Below are positions 24,547-38,180 of a stretch of 64,000 nucleotides of DNA, piece after piece (position 1 is the first letter of the stretch; each line of letters begins with the position of its first letter). Both the position numbers and the translations under genes were made by a program. Location of the stretch: contig CAUYLG010071687.1 in assembly GCA_963573385.1 (NCBI GenBank), forward strand, positions 43,840 to 107,839. The letters are read 5' to 3'. The notes under the pieces are model-generated. The model did no database searches, was not told the DNA's origin, and worked only from the letters and a program-made list of their open reading frames with translations. This DNA comes from Cacajao melanocephalus. Its lineage: Eukaryota > Chordata > Mammalia > Primates > Pitheciidae.

Positions 24547-25254
24547 ATAGTGTTTATTTCTATCATAGCCTTTAGCGCAGATAATAAAGTATTTTCACTT
24601 TTTGTATTTTTTGAAAGAATTAATGTATTGTTGGAATTTTCTTCCTTGAAGTATGTGATTATTTTCTATTTTGTATGTAAAATGATTTTTCAACATTTGA
24701 TTAGATTATTGTTTATACATTTATTCTTGAGTCTATTTTCTTGTTATATTTTTGTATAGTTTCTTCTTTGAATGTAAATTATCAAATTGTTGTCATTATA
24801 CCAATTATATTATCTTACATTTTTAATGCTTTTAAAATACATGCTACTCTTATAGCCCATTTACTTTTTCTTCTATAATATTGTTTCTTCTTTGAGCAGA
24901 GAAGGAAATGTTTTAAAAATTCTTCAGTTCTAAATTTTAAATTTCTTTTAGTCTTGGAATTTTTGAAAAACTACTTATATACTTTTTTGATCCTCCCATT
25001 TTATTTTTATTATTCTTTTAATTATTTGCTTATTTTAATTAATTTATTTCTTTCCTGTTTGGACTACCTGGTAGTTAGTTTACATCTATTCATCACTATT
25101 TGTACATCATTTCTTTCCATGTTGCTCCCACAGCTACTTTTAACGTATTTTCATTGCATTTGCTACTTTGCAACTTCACTATGATATGAACAAAATGAAA
25201 ATGTGTTTGTTTATTTCTGGATTCATTCTTTTTTTTTAAGAATGTATGACTTTA
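24547..25254. other. T-rich unassigned stretch
   Basis: Strongly T-rich on the plus strand. Open frames translate to runs of F/L/I/Y, as expected from T-rich DNA, not a membrane protein gene. May include very old antisense L1. Confidence 0.4.
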
Positions 25255-25557
<303 letters not shown>

Positions 25558-25560
25558 TTA

Positions 25561-25790
25561 AACATTTCTGGAAAAATTTTAATCAATATACCTTTCTATG
25601 CTGCCTCTCTAAATTTTTCTCTATTAACTACTTCTGGACCTCTAAATAGACTTATATTAAACTTTCTCCTTTTATCTTTCATATCTCTTGGGATCCCTTC
25701 TATGTTTTTCATTTTATTGTCACTCTCTGCTGCATGTTGCTGTTACTCTTTTTTTTATATATTCTTTTGGGAACATCTATTTAATTGATT
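25561..25790 (-). mobile_element. Possible ancient L1 fragment, antisense
   Basis: TCTGGACCTCTAAATAGAC, TTTCATATCTCTTGGGATCC and TCACTCTCTGCTGCATGTTGC resemble the antisense of an old L1M/L1ME segment. Too diverged for certainty. It ends at a short (GATT)4 run near 25785-25800. Confidence 0.35.
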
Positions 25791-27619
25791 GATTGATTGA
25801 TAAAACGTGTCCTAAACTGAAGAGCTTCAGCTTATGTATGTCTTCTGAAAATTGAAAATGACTGAGACATGTCACCTGTTACCCTCTTATTCTATTAGTT
25901 CTTTTCAAATTGGTTTTAAAGTTTTTTATTTTTTTTTAATTAGTCAATTAGGAAAATCATCATTTTGGAAACATCACAATCTAAACAGAGGTTCTTATAA
26001 CAAAGCTCCCAGCTTTCTAAGCCCATGACTTTTTTTAGCACTCCATATTGAATTTAGAATTTTATTATCTGTGTGCTTATATGTAACTTTTCATTCCCTT
26101 TGATGTTTTGGTGACAGAATTTATACAAACAGTTTATGCATAATAAAGTATTTTGATTATTGCTCCAAAAACACAAGAATCCTTCTACGTTATTTAAGAC
26201 AGTATGATAATTGTTAGACTTCAATTTTCTAAAGACTTACCAGAGTATGAATGATAATGGCTGTTCTAGGCATTTTCTCGAAGGCTATAAAAGCAAAATT
26301 TAATTTTTGCTCTTGTTTAAGTTTGATAATAAGCTGGTTTTTCTTGGAGCAATTTTGTTTCAAAATATTATAACTGGAAATTACAGAGAAATGGAATTCA
26401 AGAAAAGTAAATTTGAACATCAAAGGTCATAAATGAAGAACTCTGCATTGAAAGACAGAAAAATTAGGTGGAAATAAACTGAATTATACATATAAAGGTC
26501 ATCCTACATTTTCAAAATTATTCTAGAATTATCTATAAATAGTGATACCTCATCAAGCATCTAACCCTAAAGTAAAATAAACAATATTATGTCAATCTGA
26601 TAGATTGGTAAAATGAATAGCATGAAACCTTGCCTAAGATAATAAGTTGGCAACAAAGCTAAAAATGGGAAATTGATAATCGTTTTCATAAGATGAGGAC
26701 ATGAGCTATTTTCCTTGTCTTGCATCTACTTAGACACTGGTATTATCAAATAAATGAATAAAACAAAAGATTTTTGGTGGTCAATTTATGCAAAAAATAT
26801 GTTTCTAATTTCCAAAAAAAAAAAAAAAAGGCATTACAACAAGCCTCTGGAATGGGAAAAGAAAATATATAAACTTTAGTTACAGTTCTAAGACTGTACA
26901 AGATATGGTAAAACCAAATAAAAACAGAACATTCAATTTAATACTGAAGAAGAATCAATGATAATTCTGTTAGTTTCTGCTGTGTACTACACACTGGCTT
27001 CAAACCTAAGGCTTTAACCAAAGAACCCAACTTCCTCTGTTTCCTTTACTATTTCCATTCTGCTGAAATAACTAACTCTTTAGCTTTTCTTTATCAAACT
27101 AGTAAAGTTAGTAATTAAAGTTTTCCTTCTAATTAATATTCAAAACCCAATAATAAAAACAAAGAACTTTATTAATTTCCCATATTTTCCTATTGTACTT
27201 GAAGCAATGAGATAAAAAAAAACAACTAAAAGTAAAATAGCCTCTTGACACGTCAGTAAATTACAGTTGCGATATATTATACAGCTTTGATTCAAAATGA
27301 TGAGAAGAGTAATTTCTCATTACTCTGGACATCTGACAAGTACATAAATGACACCTTAATGCCTGTGTGTGTGCTAATCAGCCACTGTTGACTTATTATA
27401 TTAATTGTGAGGACCAGATAAAATAAGTTATACCAGCATTACTTGGTAAACCATCAAATATACGTTTTTAAGAAGACAACCGCTACAGCAGAAACTATTA
27501 GCAGGTGTATCTAAGTAGTAAATTAATCAAAGCATGCCCCAAATTCTACTTCAATATTAACTTCTCTAATGTTCTCCTTCACTTGTATACACTGAGGTAC
27601 AGCCCTTCATTAATATTAT
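25791..27619. other. Non-repetitive AT-rich stretch
   Basis: No gene or family recognised. An A16 run at about 26814-26829 has no recognisable retro-element body upstream. Confidence 0.45.
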
Positions 27620-28030
27620 TTGGGTTTCTATTAGCTATGGACTGCCAACCAATGGGATATACAAAGGCATATATGAGTGAGTAAAAATAGACAAAATTTT
27701 GTCCTCTGGAGCTTCTAGTGTTGGAGTAAGGCATCAATCAAAATAGCATATTGTGTTAAAATTATAATTAATTATCCCAAGAACTAAGCAAAAGTGGTGT
27801 ACTGATTTTGAAAGGCTTCCCTTAAAGGAATATTTGTGGTTAGCTTTAAGGGAAAGTAGGAGATAAATAAGTGAAAATTACATAGAAATGTTCTATTTTG
27901 GGTGTCTGGCAATGGTGAGGAAATGGAACATAGACTTGGAGCAGGCGAGCAAGGAGCCAAAGAAAATTCCTTACAGACAATGCTGGGTGATAAACAAGGG
28001 CTCAGAGAGTTTATCTCAAGCACAGTGGGA
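27620..28030 (+). mobile_element. Possible ancient interspersed repeat
   Basis: GACAAAATTTTGTCCTCTGGAGCTTC...GGAAAGTAGGAGATAAATAAGTG...GACTTGGAGCAGGCGAGCAAGG follows the layout of a familiar, highly diverged mammalian repeat (gene-desert type with GAGCTTACATTCTAG and TGGAGCAGAGTGAGC motifs). I cannot name the family safely. Confidence 0.35.
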
Positions 28031-30339
28031 AGCTGATGAATAGTTAGAGTGAAGATGTTACAGATTTGTAATTCTTAAAACGTTACATTTTGGACTGGGG
28101 CAGGGAGGATGGTGAAGGAATGTATACATGAGCCAGTTAAGATATTATCTCACCCTAAAGATGCATGTGATTGTTCAGTATGTTTGTCTAGTAATAAAGA
28201 AGAGATCATCTTTTCTGTACTTTCCCATTTCAATCTAAACAGATATACAGATAATCCTTCATTCTCTGGAGAAAGATTGAATGGCTTCCTCACCTCACTA
28301 TGGTCTTGTTTAATGGGTTATGTGTGTCCCACTGACTACCCTTATCTATGGAATGTTAACACTGGTCCATTTTGCAGCATTTCCAATTCTTCTATAAGCA
28401 ACTGGATGGATTGCTTGAAAAATCAATTGACATTAACTAACAATATGCTACCGGTATCTAGAACTTGGACCTGTGTGTCAGTAAACATAAAACCCTTTGA
28501 AACCAAGCACAGATCTTATATTAGGCTCTCAATAAATAATTATCTATCTAACACATGTATATACACCTCTGGTTTTTTACAGTAGAATAAAAATCCCATA
28601 GGCTCACATACATCTTTAATGTATGAGTAAGTAATTATAGAACTAATTCAGGCCAAAAGAAATTAGCTGAGAAATCAGCAAATACTGAGATTTTATGCAA
28701 TAAAATTATTTGACTGAAAATATTTTCCATGAATAACATATCATACATTGTAATAAAATAGTCTTTAAAACAAATATGTTGTAACTTTCTCCAATTTTCA
28801 TAGCAATCAGAAATTGCTGTATATTGTTTGTTCTAACTTTGAGTGATTTTACACTCATTTAACATATACCTATTATGCATATTTGATTAAAGTAATGCTG
28901 GGACTTAAAAATAAAATTTTCTTGAAATGAGAAAGAACAATTTTTGACTAATTAATGCTAGGTTAAATCTCATTCTAGATTCTTTGAAAGAAAACGGGCC
29001 TTTAAACATGTGAGACTTTAAATATAAAATTTACAAATCTATTTTAAGGAGCATGCCTTCATTGTTCTGTGTCAGTTTGTATTCATCATTATTCAAATAA
29101 TTGTACCAGAAATGTATTTATAGAGAGAGTATCTTTGAAATTACTTTAATTAAAGTGAAAAAATTGAATCAATATCTTTCATGATTCCATTGTGTCCTGA
29201 TTTGGGTGACAAGGGATTAGGAAGGAGAAAGAACAGTTTATTCTCTGTCTTAAACTTATACAGGCCATGAGCTGTCCTTTTTTCCTAACATTTATACTGA
29301 ATGCATATCTAGGACATTTGGAAAAGTTGTAAACTGACAAGTAAGTCAAAATCCTAAGAAACATTTGACATCCTTACAGATAAACTTGTGCCTTTTTTTT
29401 TCATCCTGAAGTCTCTGGCACCAAGAAGCAGATATGATGATATCTCTCCTGACACTAAATTGTGATGAATATATCATGTCAGTTCAAGATTAAAAGCTAC
29501 ACTTGTAAAAAGTGTCCTTTATACACAAATCGAGACATTCAATCGGACCATGAAATGTGCTGACACTTCTAACAGCAACCCTTTTATGTGTGTTTTGTCA
29601 TTGTTCCTATCACAAATGCCTATATTCTACAGTTCTAATATCACCTACATGTAGATACTTTACAAACATGCATAGTAGTACATTTATTCCATGGTTTTTG
29701 TTAAGACAGCCACTCTATAGAGTGACTATGTTAAAACGAGCACTAGTTCAAAAGTTTGAATGACTTACTCTTTTTGCACTGCTCCTTAAGGTGTATTTCC
29801 TCATCTTTCACATCTCACTACTTTCCTTTAGAAATACAACAAAATATGTTAAAATGAAAAGAAGAAAAATTATCAGCTAGCCAGCCCCAAGTGTTATCAG
29901 TGTAGTCCAAACTGCTAAGGTATACAAATTATACTTTAGTAGTGAAAGCAGTTTTAATAGCTTCCATATACAAATCTGGGTCAACAACGATGGTATCTGT
30001 GATTGCCTTTTCAATGGCCAATTATGAGGTTATAACTTCCTTGCAATATGTTTTTATTTTTAAGCATTTCAGAGGAGTTAGACATTACAATGGTCTTCTT
30101 GATAAAGACTTGCCTATCTGCTTAATTTTTACTTCTAAAGTCATGGATAATTAGAACAGAAGCATATTTAGTATACTTCATGTTACTTAGAATACTATAT
30201 TATAATTATATGGCACACTGCTAATAAAAACAAATCATTCTACAAATTATCTATCCTCCACTGGCCTATCAATCATCTCTCTATCTAGATTTTTTTCTTA
30301 AAGCACATCCTTGGAAAGTTACTGAAAAGTTACAAGATC
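28031..30339. other. Unassigned stretch holding a 158-codon open frame
   Basis: The frame at 28109-28585 (+) is the longest in the window, but its protein shows no domain, signal peptide or repeat I recognise. Part of its 3' end (TATTAGGCTCTCAATAAATAA near 28520) resembles the tail of MIR/L2 elements. I do not call it a gene. The rest is AT-rich with no family recognised. Confidence 0.4.
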
Positions 30340-30470
30340 TTATCTTGCGATTGTTTAAAAAGGAAGCAGCAGAACTAAGTGACTTCTTCAAGAAACGTAG
30401 AAACAGAATTTGAATCAGGCATCATTTTGAAAGCTGTATCCATTTTGATGCACTAGTGCCCATTCCTTTA
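30340..30470 (+). mobile_element. Possible MIR fragment
   Basis: GCAGCAGAACTAAGTGACTTCTTCAAGAAACGTAGAAACAG followed by ATTTGAATCAGGC fits the MIR pattern (aactgaggc... ttgcccaaggtcac... gattcgaacccagg) with heavy divergence. Confidence 0.45.
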
Positions 30471-33400
30471 CTAAATTAATTCACTTCTTAGGACTATAAT
30501 TCAAAGTTCTGTCAAAGCCCTTGCAAGCCAAATATCACATGTTCCCAAATGCATTGCTCTTCTCTACATACCATCTGCACCTGTGTCTAGGGTGAATTAC
30601 ACAAGGAAAATGTAAGCACGGTGGGTAAAAGATAGCCTACGAAAACAGTATAAAGCTCAACTTAGAGCAATTTGGCATAGTTGCATACAGCTGGGAAGTG
30701 AAAGAAGCAGATGGGTTATGTTGACTTCCTGAAATCAGAAATGAGAAGGCTTATATCTAACCAAAAATTTGCATAGCCTCTAAGGCAAAGGCATTGCAGA
30801 CTTTGCGAATGATAACCAGGAAATTGTAAAGTGACATTTTTGAAGTGGCATGTGATCAATAGTATAACTGGCAAGAATTGTGTAGATGCAATTTCAAATA
30901 CAACTTTACATTTCGCAAGAAAAAAGAGAGAGAGAAGGTACTGATAAATGGAACTGAGATTTATTTTTATGTTACAAAGAATAGCTTACAAATGAGTTTC
31001 CTCAGCCCTGTATAGAATCTATAACTATTGGAATTTTACCACTAGAATTGAATATTTAATTAAGAAGCTAATAAAAATTCAAGAGCAGGAGTGTTTCTAG
31101 TATTACTTGTTTGGTTTTGTACATTTTGTTTTCCATATTTTTGTTGAGCTATAGTATTCTTAGAATATAAAGATAACCAAACAAATGCTTGATACTTGCA
31201 AATTTCATTCACAAGTGTATTTAACAACGGCTTGGTAAAAACTTCTAAGATGCCCTAAGACCCCATCTTTTAATAATGACTTGATTCATTATACAAAATA
31301 TATGTTAAGGTAAATAATTTTACTTCTTCCGGCAATGAAATATTCAGCTACAAAATTGTGATTATATATTGCCTTATTAGAATGCTATGTGAAATTAAGC
31401 TAAATATGTAATTTTATTAATTATGCAAATGTATATTACTTTGTTTCTATGTGCTACATCAGGAACTATATTCAGCCAAACTGCTGCAGATTAAAATCTA
31501 CATAGCTAAGCAATGTTATTCTTTATTTAACGCAACAAGTTCAAATTATACAGAATAATTTTAAATATTTTCAAGATATCGTTTTAGATATCAAAATATT
31601 AATATACTATTACTTGATTTGAAGTGCAGTATCGCTTTTTAACATTTCTAATTTCTCCCTGCTTTGTGTGTTTGCTTGATTTTATGTCAACTTCTGGTGT
31701 GTCTGAGAGGATCAGAGGGCAAAGGTCAGATGCTAAGTGGCTTCCTGCACTTACCATTTCCGCCACTTATATCATTTTGGTATTGTTGGTTTTATCATAG
31801 TCACTTGAAAATCTATATAAATGAGTTTCTCTCTTTAACTGCCCTTTCATTTCTATGGCAAGAATAACTTTTCCCCATGTTTCAAAGGAAATGTTAGTGT
31901 CTATGACTGCTTGTGTAATAAAAAATGTCAAAATACACATTTCTCAAATTAGCTTCATATTCCACAACCGTCCATTTCTGTTTTAATGGTCATTTGGCTG
32001 TCTGGAATCAGTATCTCAGCCCATTTGAAACTATTTAGTCCCTGGTGAAATTGCTCTGCTGTTCTTTCTCAAATGGTTCAAATGGAGCAATCATTGTCAA
32101 GGTGATCTTGAGTTTCTGAAAGAGGAGAAAAATACACAAAAGTTATACTTTCTGAAAAGCTGTAGAAAAATAAAACACAAACTCAGAAGTGTCAAACATG
32201 GCTTTTCCGTGACAGAAGCACAAAATTTCTCCTGAATTTCTTCCTGTGTCAACATTGACAAGAAAGAGAAACTAATTTTCAATTTTAAAATTTCATTCTT
32301 ATTTAAGTTAGACTAAACTGTGAAGGCATTAAATACAGGGAGAATACATAATTATTTTCAGGAATCAAGGGAGTTGGAAATGTATTTTTTTCTCATGACA
32401 GTCTTTGGATATTTATTTTGTTGTATCATTTTTTGATGTAAATTTATTAAACTAGATTTTTTAATGAAAGGAAAGTAAAGAGATATGCATTACAGTATGC
32501 TTTAAATGTATTCCCATACTAACATAGATTACATGTTTTCTTTTTCTAGTTGTTAGTTAAGTAATCCAAAATATTCACATTAGAATTTGCATGAATTACA
32601 TTGAGATTATAAGGTTAATTATAAATACAACTCATTTTTTTGCATAGCAAACCTATATAGATTTAATAAGTCCTAGAATAGGATGTATCTGGATATAAAA
32701 GAACTAAGAGAAAACCTAAGCACAGAGAAGGAGGTCCAGGAATACCAAAAATATCTTCAACAATTTGACAAATTTGCTGGGAGTTTCCCTTGAGTTTAAA
32801 TTGTTCAAAGGATGAAAATGGTCTTTTCTTCCACGCACAAATGGTGACTTGCTGGTAGTAATCACAAAGACTCTGTTGCAATGGATTTTAATGTAAAATT
32901 ATAAAAGCTCAGTGATTTACTTACTTTTTGTGGCAATGTGGTCAGAAATGAATCGTAGCAGACCAACAGAAAACTTGGCAGTCTTCCTTATTTCACTAAT
33001 CTGTTTTGTTGTTGTTTTCTCTCAAATATATTTTATTTTTTTAACTAGAAAACATCATACCTCATTTAGTTTTTTTTTTCTTTCAGGCCACAGTCTATGC
33101 CAACAGTTTTACATTTCTATAATCCTCCAAATTATGGTTATTTAGTCTGTCAAATTTGCTTTACCTGTAGTTCATGATACTTTTTAAAAACTAAATATCA
33201 AATACATTTTTCCAGGCCATATCTTGGCTTTTAATTCATTCTTTGCAGATGTAAATTTAAAGGAAATGTAATTATTTCCTTTTCAAATTAAATTATTTTA
33301 TGTTTCAAGTTAACATATATTTGTATTAATGAAGGATGAATGTGTCCTAAAAAGTTGTGTGTTCTTACTTTTTCACTTAGAAAATTGGTTAACTGAACTT

Positions 33401-33480
33401 TAGAATACTTGAGATTTATTTTATTCCTAGATGTATAATTAATAGCATGGTAGAATTTGTAGCCAAGTTTATGAAGGTAA
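30471..33480. other. Non-repetitive AT-rich stretch, no gene seen
   Basis: Three kilobases without an element I can name. Short frames on both strands lack codon bias or recognisable motifs. Confidence 0.5.
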
Positions 33481-33771
33481 TTTTTTTGAGACAGTTTCTT
33501 GTTCTGTCACCCAGGCTGGAGTAAAGTGGGGTGATCTAGGCTCACTGCAGCCTCTGCCTCCAGGGCCCAAGCAATCCTCCCAACGTAGCTTCATGAGTAG
33601 CTGGGGCTACAGGCCCATGCCAACATGCTCAGCTAATTTGTAAAAAAAAATTTGTAGAGATGATGTCTCACTATATTGCCCAGACTGGTCTTGAACTCCT
33701 GGACTTAAGCGTTCCTCCTGCTTCAGCTTCCCAAAATGCTAAGATTTTTGGCATAAGCCATCATTCCTGGC
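33481..33771 (-). mobile_element. Old Alu (AluJ-like), antisense, near full length
   Basis: TTTTTTTGAGACAGTTTCTTG...CACCCAGGCTGGAG...GAGTAGCTGGGGCTACAGGC...GTCTCACTATATTGCCCAGAC...GGCATAAGCCATCATTCCTGGC. Both monomers present; divergence and the CTCTATATTGCCCAG-type motif fit AluJ. No clear target duplication. Confidence 0.93.
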
Positions 33772-34089
33772 ATTTTTCCAATGCTTTTCAAGATCATCTG
33801 TGTTTCTCTAAATACTATACACCTTCCAGGACTCTCTTTGACCTAATACATGTGTCCTCATATTTTTGGTATATTGGATGCTAACAGATCAGTTATAAAG
33901 TGTCAGTGTTTTCATACACAGGAACTCAGACTTAGGAATGAACACTTGAATGTGATCTTTCTCAGATAGAACCTGTACTCAGTTATTACAGTAGAACATC
34001 ATCCAGAAGTCTGGGCTTTAGTAACTGCCTAGGCTTGCTCTAGATTTCAACTAAGGTTTCTTGGGCACAAGTACTAAGAAATTCATTGC

Positions 34090-34195
34090 AAGGAAGATTG
34101 GCTTTGCAGTCACAGAGATCTGGGTTTGAATTTATTTGCACTTAGCAGATATTTAATCTTCTAGAATTCCCTCAATTGTCCCTTCTATGATGGTC
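34090..34195 (+). mobile_element. MIR-type SINE fragment
   Basis: GGCTTTGCAGTCACAGAGATCTGGGTTTGAATTTATTTGCACTTAGC matches the MIR core (ttggagtcagacagacctgggttcgaatcc...ccacttac), then a weakly preserved CCTCAATTGTC region. Confidence 0.7.
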
Positions 34196-34994
34196 AGCTT
34201 TCGGCTTTCTGTCCAAGAATTTCTTACTCTCACAAAAGGTCACTGATGTTGACTTAAATCAACTTTATGGGAAAACTGATTTGTAAGCAGACATATGTGA
34301 CATCTCATATTGTGATATTTGATTTGTTAATTTTGTTGATATAAAAGTGAGTTCTGGAGAGAGATCAAAATAAAGGTAGGGAATCACAGGTGTTTATTTG
34401 AGAAGATAACTATAAGCATAGTTATATTTCAGCTAACATAATTTCCTTGCATGAGAAGACTATATTTGGGGGTTAAAGGATTATGTGTAAGTGGAGGTTG
34501 AATTACCAGAGATATTTATAAATCTTAGTAACCATTTCACAACTTGAATAGGCGAGGTTTCTGCCAATTTTTAACAACAGATACCTTAAGGATAACATAA
34601 GGGTAGTCAATATTGTGTCTTTAATTACTAAAGGGTAACTAATTCCCTTTCTGACATTTGCAAAACAATTTTTTAGCTTGTCTCATTTATGGTGATGTTG
34701 CCATAGTGTGTGCTTGGTTTGTACACCAGATCCAATAAGCCAAGGGCACTAATCAGTGTAGAGAGATAAAATCAAGCTGTATGCCCCAGATTTTATATGC
34801 CACATAGAAGATAATGGGAGAAAAAATAAATTGGCCTTTAACAAGAATAGAAGTCATTAACATACTTAATATATCTCTGAAAAATGATTCCTGAGTTCCC
34901 AACAAGTTAGTAAGCATCCTGTGTAAACAGCTTAGTAAATACACAGATTTTTCTTTAGAGTGAATTCAATCTGTATTAGTATAAATATTGAAAA
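34196..34994. other. Unassigned stretch
   Basis: No gene or family recognised. Confidence 0.4.
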
Positions 34995-35422
34995 TGACCC
35001 AATTATTCTCATAGAATTCATGTTTACTGTATTTTAAAATAAACATGGAAATTTAAACCTTGAAATCTACATTTCTCTTATCTGAGTTCTTTCCTCAGGA
35101 AATACCCTCAGTCCTCTCGGATAATATCAAGGGACTGAAACTCACCAGATCTCCATATCCAGACCATAAGAATCCACACCCCCCATCTTCATGGTTTCCT
35201 TACTCTTCTCAAATTCCTGTTTACTAGCATGTAGCTGCATTATTTTCATGCTATATAAATCCCCAACTTAGTCAGGCAGATGGATTTGAGACTGATCTCC
35301 CATCTCCTCAACTGCAGTACCTGATTAAGGCCTTCTTCCCTGGCAACACTCGTTGTCTCAGTGATTGGCTGTCTGTGTGGTGAGCAGCAGGAGCTAGACT
35401 GAATGCCTGATGTTTTGATAAC
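34995..35422 (+). mobile_element. ERV LTR, unnamed family, copy 1
   Basis: LTR layout with a TATA box (GCTATATAAATCCCC near 35250). A downstream R/U5-type block follows (GTCTCAGTGATTGGCTGTC) and an end at GATGTTTTGATAAC. Aligns through its length with 49940-50387, for example CAAGGGACTGAAACTCA in both. No internal retroviral sequence next to it, so a solo LTR or fragment. Edges approximate; no target duplication confirmed. Confidence 0.65.
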
Positions 35423-35750
35423 GGTATTATCATGTCATACAGCTCATGCAGGGAGGCACTTGTAGTTTTAAAAAGTATGAAACTGTCTCTTTTTTCAAAA
35501 AGAGAATTATCTTAACAGTAAAGGGAATGATGGCAGTATACTTGGGAATACTGGCATTGTATTAGAAGCCTTCAGGCTCCAAATAATTTGAGTTGCCTAC
35601 ATTTTTGCATGGAAGCATATCCCATAAATATTATAGAAAAGTCTAATGCATTTTGGCTGTTGCCAAAATAAATATTGCAATGTGATCTGTATATTTATAG
35701 AATACATACATGTATACATATGAATATGTATACATTTATCATATATTATA

Positions 35751-36957
35751 TAGTCATGCATTGTACAGTAATGTTTCAGTCAACAACAAGCCACATACAC
35801 AGTGGTGATCCCATAAGGTTATAACAGACCAAAAAAGAAATTACTACGTCCTAGTGACCTCATAGTCATCACAAAGTTGTAACACAAGGCGTTACTCATG
35901 TGCTTATCATGTGTAAAACCAAACTACTGACCTATCAGTTCTATAAAAGTATAGGATTTTTACATACATACAATTATGTACACTACATAATACTTGATAA
36001 TTACAATAAAAGATAATGTAACTGGATTATGCATTGGCTATAGTGTCCTTTTTATTATGTTACAGTGTAGTCCTTTTTAAAAAATAATATGTTAACTGTA
36101 AAACAGCCTGAGGCAAGCACCTCAGGAGGTATTCCAGAAAGCATTGTTATTATAGAAGCTGGCACCGCCATATGGGTTATTGCCCTAGAAGATCTTCTAG
36201 TAGCATGAGATGTCAAGGTAGAAGACAGTGATATTAATGATCCTGACCCTGACTGCCCAAAAGACTGTCCAGTAAGGCAAGGTGTAGAGACATAAACAGT
36301 GATATTAATAATCCTGACCTGTGAAGGCCTAGATTAACATGTGTTTCATAGTTTTTCATAAAAAAATGTTTAAAATGTTAAAAAAAATTAAATACAAAAA
36401 CATAAAATGAAGATACAGAGTATTTTTGTACAGCTGTAACATTTGTATTTTAAACTGTTATTACAAAATACTTTAAAAACATTAAAAATTTGTAAATTTA
36501 AGTTTCAATAAGCTAAGTTTAGTTTATTATTTAAAAAAGATTTTTTAAAATAACTCTATTGTATCCCAAGTGTAGGATGTTTATATAAAGTCTACAGTGG
36601 TAAACACTGATATCCTAGGCCTTCACAATTAATCTACCACTTACTGACTCACTCAGAGACACTCCCAGTCCTGCAGGTTTCATTCATAATCAGTGCCCTA
36701 TAAATGAGTATCATTTTTTTACCTTTTAAACTGTATTATCACTATACTTTGTCTATGTTTAGCTATATTTAAGCACACCAATACTTACCATTGTGTTACA
36801 ATTGCCTACAGTATTCACTATATCATAAGGACTACATAGGCAGAGACTATACCATTTAGGTTTGTGTAAGGACACTATTACTTGTCCAAACAATGACAAA
36901 ATCGACTAAAGAAGTATTTCTCAGAACATATCCCCATTGTTAAGGGGCATGTGACTG
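35751..36957 (+). mobile_element. Tigger2-type DNA transposon, internally deleted, both ends present
   Basis: Left terminal repeat AGTCATGCATTG...CATACACAGTGGTGATCCCATAAGG and right terminal repeat TTTCTCAGAACATATCCCC...GGGGCATGTGACTG are the inverted ends typical of Tigger2/MER2. Inside is the very 3' end of the transposase reading region (GACAGTGATATTAATGATCCTG) and its 3' UTR; most of the transposase is deleted. A 24-bp segment at 36225-36248 recurs at 36296-36319 with one mismatch, marking a roughly 71-bp tandem duplication. Inactive fossil. Confidence 0.9.

Positions 36958-38180
<1,223 letters not shown>

Noticed and set aside
24550..25184. Hydrophobic frames resembling membrane proteins
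   Set aside because: T-rich DNA gives runs of F, L, I and Y in any frame; no codon signal or start context.
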